Shown here: in pieces, positions 49,608 to 58,879 of the stretch
Position numbering within the stretch: position 1 is the first letter of the stretch
Layout of the letters: every line of letters begins with the position of its first letter
DNA from: Pyrenopolyporus hunteri
Taxonomy: Eukaryota > Ascomycota > Sordariomycetes > Xylariales > Hypoxylaceae
Length of the DNA stretch: 64,000 nt
Direction of reading: 5' to 3'
Assembly (NCBI GenBank): GCA_902806595.1
Contig: CADCXC010000010.1
Coordinates: 124,001-188,000 of the forward strand
Notes under the pieces: model-generated
Told to the model about the DNA's origin: nothing
What the model saw: only the letters and a program-made list of their open reading frames with translations
Database searches by the model: none
Position numbers and translations under genes: made by a program

Positions 49608-50738
49608 ATGACAACCCCTTCTCCTTCATTAGGATGTGCAAGGTCTCCTGAGTCGACCCCGTCATCTCCTGTATCTTCACCATCGCTTAGTCCCGTCGTA
49701 ATGGATTCTACCAGCTCGAGGCCCACACCGAGTAGTTATTCCAAACCCAAACGGAGGAAGCTTTGCCCAGCGTTAGACAAGCTGCCAGAACAAATTCCGA
49801 TGGTGAGATACCAAAGCGGAATGTCCGAAGAGGAATATGAAAAACATCTGCAGGAAGTCTCACAAGGAATTCTGGGAGGTGTCGACGATAAAAAATCTGA
49901 AGGAGAAATCAAGGCTCTGGCATCAATGACTAGTTCCCAAAATTGGCAGTCACACTGGAAGCTCATGCTGCGCATTTTTGGGTGCAGCCCTTGGGACCTG
50001 CAAACATGGGGCTTAAGACTAGGTGTTCGGAACTGGGATACCACTATGAGACTTCTCAATCAACTCCTTCCACATCCGATTTGGGAAGGAAATGTCGCCA
50101 TTTTGCGGCACGTCCTTCAGATGGCCGTAAGCTATAGGCGGCGCTACGACCTGGATCCCCTAGGCCCATTGCCACCCGAAATAGCGGACGTCATAATCAC
50201 CCGGAGGACACACCAGAGCGAATTGGAGACCTCGAATATGGCATTTGCAATTTGGTCGGTTACGAGTCCCAAAAATAACGACAACATAGCTGAATTACTC
50301 AGAGAGATGCGAAAGAGGATCTTAGGGCCAAATGACCCGCTGGAAAAACGTTTCGCGCAACTCTATACGATCCTACCTACAGATGTCAGCCAAGTCCAGG
50401 AAGCCCTAGACGGCCTTTCGAACGACCGCTTAGTACCATTCACCGTCCAGCAATACTATGGTGCATTTATGAAAAACGAATCCTGGCCTGGTGACCTGGC
50501 TCTTCTTCAAGCAGATACAATCGGGGGCTGGGACAGGGTTAACCTGTCTATCAAGAAGCGCGATAAACGGTGGGCTAAACCTGACACATGTGTCGGAAAG
50601 GAAAGAGAACGCCATACTATTCTAGCGCCCTGGAAAAGCTCGGATTGTAGCGTCAGGAACCATGCGGTCGTACGCATAATCGATCCCTGTTTATACCTAC
50701 CTATATTGGGCGACGGGGTGGTTTTTACCTCAAAATGA
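49608..50738 (+). CDS. Unknown protein with Ser/Pro-rich N-terminus
   Basis: Single exon of 376 residues from ATG 49608. Residues 1-50 are Ser/Pro/Thr-rich and end in a basic cluster (KPKRRKLC) that could be a nuclear signal. From about residue 55 the sequence is globular and mostly helical in look (MSEEEYEKHLQEVSQGILGG; WQSHWKLMLRIFGCSPWDLQ; AILRHVLQMAVSYRRRYDLD). I do not recognise a domain. A second Met (MDSTSSRP) is an alternative start. The frame continues to a stop with ordinary codon use, and no better frame covers the stretch. Confidence 0.55.
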   Translation: MTTPSPSLGCARSPESTPSSPVSSPSLSPVVMDSTSSRPTPSSYSKPKRRKLCPALDKLPEQIPMVRYQSGMSEEEYEKHLQEVSQGILGGVDDKKSEGEIKALASMTSSQNWQSHWKLMLRIFGCSPWDLQTWGLRLGVRNWDTTMRLLNQLLPHPIWEGNVAILRHVLQMAVSYRRRYDLDPLGPLPPEIADVIITRRTHQSELETSNMAFAIWSVTSPKNNDNIAELLREMRKRILGPNDPLEKRFAQLYTILPTDVSQVQEALDGLSNDRLVPFTVQQYYGAFMKNESWPGDLALLQADTIGGWDRVNLSIKKRDKRWAKPDTCVGKERERHTILAPWKSSDCSVRNHAVVRIIDPCLYLPILGDGVVFTSK

Positions 50739-51068
50739 GCATTAGTTTAGTTCTTGCTTTGAGAGTTACTCAGGGCGATAGTCGACCCTCCGTTATCATC
50801 CACTAGCTAGCACCCGAGGTGGCTCTATAAAAATTGCTAATTTAGAGCTAAGCTTTTTCCAACTTCTTCTTCGTTGCCCTGCTATTGCCGTTTAGGGCTC
50901 TTAGAGTATGGGTATATGTCTCGAGGCCTAAGAAGTTCGAATCCTTCTTTAAACGTTCTTCGCCGCGTACCTGGGGAAAACCCCCATCCAAAGTTTGATT
51001 CTCTTCCTTTTCTGCAATAACCTAATAGGAGATCTAGCCGTCATTACCTTACCAAGTAGGACGCAAAG
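50739..51068. other. Short convergent intergenic spacer
   Basis: 330 bp between the unknown gene and the broken GH6 gene; nothing recognised. Confidence 0.5.
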
Positions 51069-52400
51069 TCAAAGCGGCGGTTCAGCATTACGGACTAGCA
51101 TCTCGAAATACGTCTGGTGCCACTCCCCCGCGCTTGGCGAAGGCTTCACCGCGTCGTCCTTCCCACAGAACGCGTCGTAGCCGGACTCACCTGGATTGCT
51201 CGTGCCGTCTGACTCCCCGGGACGTTTCGCCCACACGAAGGCGTTGAGCCCTTCGTCTCCGGCCCGACGCCGCCGCCGTTCACGTTGCACTAGTCGTCCT
51301 AGGTCTCCCGCAGCCCGGACACGCCGCTCCGGCTGGTATCCGTGATGGCGTGCGTCGCATTAGAGGGAAGTCCGTTGTACTGTAGTGCGGAGGAGAGGAT
51401 GCGCGCGAAGTGCTGCTCGTTCTGCGGCCGCGGGGACGAATTCGCCGGGGAGGAGGTCCCTTGGGGTAGGTACCTAGATTAAGCATGGGATAGATAACGG
51501 GTGGGTGGGGGGGACCTACCGAACTTACCAGGCGTTGAAATTAGCTACGTTGGTCGCGAAGCCCCGGAACTGGGACGGGCGCCCCGCGGCTTGGTAGAGG
51601 GCTAGGGTTTCCTTGGCGGCGACGTCGCGTCGGAGGTCCCAGTCTATTGAGTTGCCGTTCCCGACGTCGAGGTAAGTGACCACATTAGTTAGGTTCGGCG
51701 CATCGAGGGCGTAGGGGATATTCTCCCTGTAGCTCCCGGCGAGTTCGTTGCTCGCGCCGGTGCCGTTGAAGTAGTTCGGGAACGCCTGGGGTTCTACGAT
51801 GATGGCGAATGATGTGTTAGGTGATGACTTGATGACTTCTGCGATTGCTACGGGCAAGGTTAACTCGGTACCTAACATATTATCTCAAATCTGCGAGTTA
51901 ATGTTGTCGCTTATAATCGATGTAGGAAGTCCGATATTGAACTAGACTTTCGTTGCCGAATTCAGGGGCTTGTGCGACACCCCTTTTAAAGGGGAGGTTA
52001 TCTAGCACCAATCCTAGGATCTCGTCGCATGGCACGGCGCTAGTAATTTTCTTGATGTCTTTTATGTCATTTTCTGTACTTCTAATAAATAGGTAGTTAG
52101 ATTCTTCTATTGGGTTTAGGGTACGTTTGTTGCGTACATCCATACAAATGTCCCAACACTTGCGACTTTTAATGCCTTGGCCCGAGGCTTTAAATCAGCG
52201 ATAGCTTCAGCCGCTTTCTCGACTTTATTACGGTAATACGGATCCACATGTAGCTTGTATTTCTTCCACACATTCGTTCCCGCATCTAATATTGATGGCG
52301 TTGAGCATGATCCGGGAGGAATCTGTGTCCCGACTCGCGCGTCTCCTTTTTGCAATGCAGTGGTGAGCGAAAGGGCAACCAAGACAATAGATAGCCTCAT
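51069..52400 (-). pseudogene. Broken GH6 cellobiohydrolase gene
   Basis: Pieces of one GH6 protein lie in order on minus. 52400 to about 52122: signal peptide, PYYRNKVEKAAE and VGTFVWM. 52143-51898, shifted frame: VPCDEILGLVLDNLP. About 51863-51525: FAIIVEPQAFPNYF, YREN.PYAL, TNVANFNAW. About 51430-51264: THAITDTSRSGVSGLRE, then two TAG stops (51299-51301 and 51290-51292) where relatives have Trp. From about 51263, in another frame: KRPGESDGTSN, FEMLVRNAEPPL and the stop. The frame also closes on TAA after IDYKRQH. The general-acid region lacks its usual DLP-D-C pattern, and a catalytic-side EPD reads EPQ. There is no CBM1. GH6 enzymes release cellobiose from cellulose chain ends; this copy cannot. 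Confidence 0.82.
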
Positions 52401-55400
52401 CTTTTATCTCGTAGGAGTAAGCAGAACATCATCGGACGCTATGTCTAGCGACAAGCGGCAAAGCCCAGAGCTATATTCTACGTTAGACAACATCGTGATT
52501 CTCGAAAAGATTACCCATGCGGCCGACTTCCTTATTTAGAACAGCCCTGCGCGTACGTTATGCGCATGCCAGGTAAATGCAGGCGGTTTAGCCTGAGTTA
52601 CACCCGGTCCGGCTTGCGGAGCTGCAAGCCGGATTGGCTCAGCTGGACGCCACGAGCATGGCGTGCATGCAGGCGTACATGTGCATCGAGTACCTGGGGT
52701 TCCGGGATCGCGACATATGTACGTTTAGGGCCCTTGTGACAACTACAGCCCGCCGAGAAAAGGAGTACGGAGAGAGCATAGTATGTGGAAATATGAAAAG
52801 TGTTGATTGTATGATGTTGGCTTCGAAACCAGGAGGACGTCGGGAGTCGTCCTGCTCGGAGGATATCTCTCGTGCTGGCACGGGATGACCTTTTCTTAAT
52901 AATTATTAAGGTCCGACACTATTGAAATCTTCGCTTCCTATTAATCAGTGACACACATTATCCGCATCCTAGTCGTAAATAATCGCCCATAGAAGGCGCT
53001 TAAGCGAGATTCGTTCGTAATATATTGGAGATATCATGCGAATACTTCGGGCGCAAATCCTTAGCGTGACTTGGAGGGAACTCCGTCTCAGCCTTTGACG
53101 CCTTCGGTTAGATGACCGAACTAGGAATCGAATATTCATTTGTGTAAGATGGCCGATGAAGGAAATACCCATTGCCCATGACGGGATAGGATGTAGAAAG
53201 CGATCACGTTATTATGTCCGAGTACTGGGTGTAATCGGGATATTTTCTTATACTCCGCTAGGCCAATTAGATGGCACATCGTAACGGGTTACCGGACGTA
53301 AATGTGGAGTAGCGCCCCCCTATACCCTTTATCTCCGAGAACACGTTGGGTAGGGATAAACAGCTGAACAACGGGTGATGCATCGCGTGGGAACTGACCA
53401 CACCAAGCGGAAACCTGGTAGCATTTTTGTTCGCTGCGTAAAAAATAAGAAATTCAAGGTGATTGGCGTTGGTGCTGTGTTTTCTTCCTTTCTCCTTCAA
53501 GACAGAATTTGTCAAAACTCCCCAGTCGGATTACTACGCAGGGCTGTGTGAAGGCTTGGATACGTAGATCCAAGCTCGGAATCTGAAGGTGAGAGAACGA
53601 GAATTGAGGACCGGGATTCGGTTTGCTCAAACAAGCAATAAGAATTGCGACTAGCCAATCACATCTATGCCGAGGCTTACGTAAACTCGGGGTTCAGCTT
53701 CCCCACTATGTACCTGTTGCAGCTGCTTACCTTATCAGGCATGCAGCAGGCGGATCTTGAATTCGGACGCTACCCTGAATGGGAAATTTATGGGGCTACA
53801 AACCCTGAGCTAGAAATGTTAATCGCGGATATTATAACCCGCTTCGTAAAGCTTCTCAACTTTTTGTCATTTCTATCGATTTTTTTATGCTACGTTGGAT
53901 CGGATCGCTATGAGCCGTCCGTCTTTATGCAGTACGACCAGGACAACAACTTACCCAAGCAGAAGGACGTCAAAAAAAGTGGCGCACTACCAAAACGCTT
54001 CAATTCCATCAATATCAAACCGTACTTTAATATTTTATCTTTAATCTCGAAAATTCATATTACTATCTTGTTTTAAATTTCAAGAATTTTATAAACTATT
54101 ATATAAATTATAGATATGTTATAATAGTTAGTTTTTAACATTTTATCTGTTTTTTAAGCGGGATATAAATTTTATTATTTTAAGTTCCTTAGTATTTATT
54201 GTTACGGGGTGCGCCAGTTATTTTGACGTCCTCCTGCCAAGGCACCTAACCTCCCGATTCGGTATCGAACCTCTACCGCGTGTCTGTGTAAACCTGATTC
54301 CGTCATGAGTCATGAATTCGTTGAATTTGCTAGAATCGGCGGCCGAAACCCGGATACGGGCCGCGCACACGGATACTGATATTATAGAATTGTCAATGCG
54401 TATTCAAAGCAAACGTTAGGTACCTACTTACCTATTCGAAAACTCTTAGACCAGATTCGTCCGCTAGCTCAACAATCTCAACTACTGTTACCTCAACTAA
54501 CCTACTATGTATCGTTTTCGTTGCTACCCAACCGACGGGTAATAATGGAATAATGGAAATAATAGGGTCTATGTACCTAGACATGTAAGTGGAGAGAAGG
54601 GCGTTTGCTTCATCTCTTCTTTATGCATGGTCGTACTCGCTCCCGGTTTTCGCGTTGCGATCTTGTCCGAGTAGCTGGAAAGACTGGGGTGACCCTACCC
54701 TGAAGGAAGACCCTAAGAAGACTTCTAAAGCCTGGCCTAGCAGCAGCCTGGTACGAAATCGGAGTTTTGAGCGGTCGGGCGGTTGGCCGTATGCCCATAC
54801 CTTCTGCCGGCATCCTCGTTCTCCCTCTTGGCGTTTTCACTAACAGCAGCCAATCGAATGTTGCTCCAGTAAAACTGTGACATAGTCCTTGAGAGGAATT
54901 AGTAAACCCGACCACGGGGCGGATTCGGTCTTATTGCTTTTATTTTTTTGCCATCCTCTCCGTCTTCTTCCCCATACTCTAAAGTCTATAGCCTACCCGT
55001 TTCATAGATGAGGTAAACTAGACCAGAGACCCCACGATCACTCTGGACGATTTTCACCTAACGTGGGATGCGGCACCGGGTTAAGACTACACGTATCTCT
55101 AACCAGAGGCTCTTAAAACCAAACACCAGCATCAGACGCGCGACATCGAACTAGGTCACCCTCGCGCCAATCAGCCATATCAAGGTTCCATCTTCCCCTC
55201 CGAAACTAAGAGTCCCAAGAATTGCAAGGAGGGAAGCTAAGCTCAAGTAAGCTCTACCTACGTGCGCGGCTAGACGTAATTACGCCTTACGGCCGCGCTC
55301 TTCCTACTTGGATCACTTTATTAATACCCTGTCACTGCCGTAGCCCTAGAAGCCTTAACAAATTATCTGTGTCCCTTCATGGGTACAATCGTTGACTTGT

Positions 55401-55421
55401 TAATAGTAAAAATAAGCAAAT
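52401..55421. other. Intergenic, 3 kb
   Basis: It contains a perfect hairpin at 52608-52633 and an AT-rich patch at about 54070-54200. A frame at 53645-54076 lacks a good start and has no family match. No gene supported. Confidence 0.5.
52608..52633. repeat. Perfect 10-bp stem hairpin
   Basis: TCCGGCTTGC, a 6-base loop GGAGCT, then GCAAGCCGGA. It lies about 0.2 kb upstream of the GH6 relict start. Confidence 0.8.
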
Positions 55422-57250
55422 ATGACGGCGGCCAGCGAAGCGTCTACCGCTTCCATATCCCACACAGGCGAAGAGCGAGATGATGACTCTAGTGACATGC
55501 GCCTACAACTTCAGCGGAAGATAAGTCAAGCTGTAGACGAAGGCCACGACGCAGATATCCCGTCAAGCCAAGGATTCATACTCGACAAGCAGGGTGAGCT
55601 CAAGCGACAAAGGTCCATAGCGGAACGGAGGAGGAACTCCTTTGCCAGCAAGAGGAGCAAGGCGGAGCGCGACGTCGAGAAAGCCCAGGCGCCCGGTGAA
55701 GCGACAGGATCGAGCGGCACCGAGGGTGAAGAGGCCGACGACAGTGACAATAGTCCTAATGTCATCTGGTGGAACGGTCCTAACGACCCCGAGAACCCTT
55801 ACAATTGGTCGAAGTGGCGGAAAATAGTAAACTGCGGGCTCATAAGTGCCATGACCTTCATATCGCCCCTCGCGTCGTGTAAGTCTCGCCTGTTCTCACA
55901 TCGCATCTACGCCTGCGCACACTTTGAGTAACTGCTAAATTTCTCGCAGCCATATTCGCTCCCGGTGTACCCCAGGTCGTAGCTGAATTCCACTCTACTT
56001 CGTTAGAGATCGCGGCGTTCGTAGTCTCGGTGTACGTGTTGGGTTTCGCGGCGGGGCCCATGCTATTCGCGCCGATGTCAGAGGTCTACGGCCGAGTCAT
56101 ACTTTACCACATCGCGAACCTCGGCTTCGTAGCCTTTCAAATAGGATGCGCGCTCGCTCCAACTCTAAACGCTCTAATCGTCTTTCGATTCTTCGCCGGC
56201 ATATTCGGTTCGGTATCCATTACTAATGGCGGAGGGACCATCGCCGATATGATCGCCCAGGAGAAGCGAGGCGCTGCGATGGCTATTTTCAGTATCGGAC
56301 CACTTCTAGGCCCCATCATCGGCCCGGTCGCTGGAGGCTTCCTGTCCGATGCGAAGGGTTGGAGGTGGTCCTTTTGGCTGCTGACAATCATAGGAGGTTT
56401 CCTTTCTATCCTTATGCTTATCAGTCTCAAGGAGAGTTACGCGCCCGTTATTCTCGAGAGGAAGGCGGCTAGGTTGCGTAAGGAGACTGGAAACGAATTG
56501 CTACGATCTAAGCTCGACGCTGGCTTGTCACCCCAGGATTATTTCAAGCGAGGCATCGTCCGCCCCTTCAAGATGCTGTTCCTCTCGCCCATCATCGCCA
56601 TCACAGCGCTTTACATGTCTGTCACGTACGGCTACCTTTATCTCATGTTCACGACTATCACCGAGGTCTTCCAGGGATACTACGGCTTCTCCACCAGCAT
56701 CGTCGGGCTAGCGTTCCTCGGACTCGGCGTCGGAAGCATGTGCGGCATCCTAGTTTTCAGCTTCACGTCCGACAAATACATTCAAAGAAAGGCGGCCGAG
56801 GCCGACGCAAAAGCCCAAGCATCCGGCGGAGCTAAGTCCGGTATGAAACCAGAGTACCGGCTGCCTCTGCTCCCCGTGGGCGCCGTTCTGATCCCGGCTG
56901 GTCTGTTTATCTACGGATGGACAGCCGAATACAAAATACACTGGATCGTCCCTATTATCGGCACGGCCATCGTCGGCGTCGGGAACCTCCTCGTCTTCAT
57001 GGCCGTTCAGTTATATCTCGTCGACGCATTTACCATCTACGCCGCATCGGCTCTCGCTTGCAACACCATTGTACGTTCTCTGGCCGGTGCCGTGCTTCCG
57101 TTGGCCGGGCTGCCTATGTACAGCAAACTAGGTATTGGCTGGGGCAACAGTCTGCTAGGTTTCATCGCCGTCGCGCTGTTCCCCGTGTCGTTATGCATTA
57201 TCAAGTATGGAGAGTTCCTTAGGAAGAGATTCGTTATCAAGAATCTGTAG
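55422..57250 (+). CDS. MFS drug:H+ antiporter family transporter (DHA1 type)
   Basis: Two exons, 55422-55878 and 55950-57250, intron 71 bp with GTAAGT donor, 585 residues. A long hydrophilic cytosolic N-terminus (about 130 residues) ends in NGPNDPENPYNWSKWRK, the classic DHA1 pre-membrane motif. Twelve membrane segments are plausible; FAPMSEVYGR is the loop 2-3 motif A variant, and GFLSDAKGWRWSFWL the motif after segment 5. A charged central loop follows segment 6. Relatives export fungicides, polyamines or toxins across the plasma membrane; the substrate here is unknown. No biosynthetic genes sit nearby, so a dedicated metabolite pump is not indicated. Confidence 0.92.
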
Positions 57251-58036
57251 TAGTGGGACGGAGCTCTATTATCTTAAAAAGTAGTGTTAATAGGGACGAA
57301 TGGTTGCATTGGGAAGGATTTAGATAAACGGAACAAAATGAGTGAGCATCATTTGTTGTGTTTTAATGCTGTATATAGAACAGTTTGCAAAACTAACCAC
57401 CTACCTAACCTAGCATAATAGATACTATGCTAATGCATATCAAATCGTGCGAAAGGAGGCCATCAGCTCGTGTAAATGGGACTAATAATTGTGAAGGTTT
57501 CGAGGGGTATAACCCTAACCCCCGGATTCGTCCTACCCCAGAATAGGGGCTAAACAACCCCAACCTCAACCCTAACCCCAACCCTGGGGTATCACGACAA
57601 TACCCACTCCGCCTTTTCTTAAGCCTCTCTATCGCGGCGTGGGCCACGATCCCACTCCTTTTGACCCTCACCTCCGAGACCATCTTGTGGTTCGTGCGCG
57701 TATCTATATAGAACTCAGACCACAATTATATCCCACCCGCATGGCGAATCCCGGTATTCACATAATCCAACCAGGTTACACCCTCCGTGGTCTACTATGA
57801 CTTCAAGTTCCCATTTCACGGCCACGGTGAAGGTTTATTAAGTTCCGGGTAGGTATCTTTCATAAGTGCGGTGTAGAGGGGTTCGTGCCTCGGTATCCAT
57901 ACATCCGTGGCTATGGGAGACCAACCATTTTTACTGTAAACATAGGAGCTCGTAGGGGTATTAGAGACATAACTTCGAATACCAATTTAAATCCCAGGTA
58001 AAACGACGTGGTGAGGAATGGCATAACCGGAATAGC
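57251..58036. other. Intergenic, convergent, 0.8 kb
   Basis: Contains a second telomere-like tract (57509-57588) and otherwise nothing recognised. Confidence 0.5.
57509..57588 (+). repeat. Degenerate telomere-like C-rich tract
   Basis: AACCCTAACCCCC at the left and AACCCCAACCTCAACCCT with AACCCCAACCCT at the right, similar in unit and orientation to 7596-7657. Confidence 0.6.
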
Positions 58037-58879
58037 TTACCAATCCCAGTTACCATTCCTCATCTGCCGCTGGTACATGCGCAGCGCCGTCATAGCCGCC
58101 ATGATAGCCCACCTCTCGCCGAAAACGCCCGTCGCGCCAGTACCAACGAACCTGAACTTGAGCACCTTGGTTATGCTCAGCCTGGCATAAGCCCACACAG
58201 CCACGATCTCCTCCCCATCACTCGCCCGGTCTTCCGCTCCGCCCTCCCCCCGCCCCGCCAGCCGCACCAACACCCAGCCTCCCCTCTTGGCCTTCGTCAG
58301 GAACGCCGCCACGACATCGTCGCGGCTACAGCGCCACTCGAAGACCTCGCGCCGCCACGCGTCCGGTCCGTCTCCGGTGCCGACCTTAACGGCGAACCGG
58401 AACCGCGCGCGGGGCTTATCGCTCCCCACGCGCAGGAGCGTCTCCTGGGACCAGAGCGGCGCGGAGCCGGGCCCCGGCGGCAGCAGGATGACGGAGTGCT
58501 GGCCGGCGCTGAAGCCCGCCATGCCGGCGGCCAGGGGCCGGGCGCTGTCGTCGAGGCCCCGGTGCAGGACGATGTCCGGCCGCTCCGTCCACCACCCCGT
58601 GCGCATCGACACGACGTAGAGGGGCTGCCGCTCATGCGGGCCGAGAGCCAGGCCTTGTCCTACGGCGAGGGTGTAGTATAGGTTCCATGACGGCGGGAAG
58701 AGGCTATTTGCGGGGGGGGAGGCTTGCGGAGAGGAGAGGGTGTGGAGTTGCGATTTGAGAGGTCTTTGGACAAGGAGTTGGTTAGTCTGCTCGGCTTCTT
58801 GTTCGTCTGGGAACCGGTGGTAGGGTGGCGGGGGTGTTTGACATGTGGGAGTTGCTAGGATGTTGTCTTCGTGCTCCAT
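58037..58879 (-). CDS. Unknown ascomycete protein, possibly LURP/tubby-like barrel
   Basis: ATG at 58879, 280 residues to the first stop. The N-terminus is Pro/Gln-rich. From about residue 64 (WNLYYTLAVGQGLALGPHE, then LYVVSMRTGWWTERPDIVLH) alternating hydrophobic residues suggest a beta-barrel like those of LURP-one/tubby-C proteins; this is a guess from the pattern. The C-terminus (VFGERWAIMAAMTALRMYQR) looks helical. The last Trp codon and TAA overlap a good donor (G/GTAAGC), so the gene could continue through an intron beyond 58037. Strong GC bias creates long shadow frames on plus. Confidence 0.65.
   Translation of the reverse strand: MEHEDNILATPTCQTPPPPYHRFPDEQEAEQTNQLLVQRPLKSQLHTLSSPQASPPANSLFPPSWNLYYTLAVGQGLALGPHERQPLYVVSMRTGWWTERPDIVLHRGLDDSARPLAAGMAGFSAGQHSVILLPPGPGSAPLWSQETLLRVGSDKPRARFRFAVKVGTGDGPDAWRREVFEWRCSRDDVVAAFLTKAKRGGWVLVRLAGRGEGGAEDRASDGEEIVAVWAYARLSITKVLKFRFVGTGATGVFGERWAIMAAMTALRMYQRQMRNGNWDW

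Noticed and set aside
53645..54076. 143-codon plus frame running into AT-rich DNA
   Set aside because: No ATG at its start, the tail is AT-driven (ILSLISKIHITILF) and no domain is recognised; at most a gene relict.
54220..54300. GGTTCGATACC box on the minus strand
   Set aside because: No A box or acceptor stem at the right distance; not a tRNA gene.
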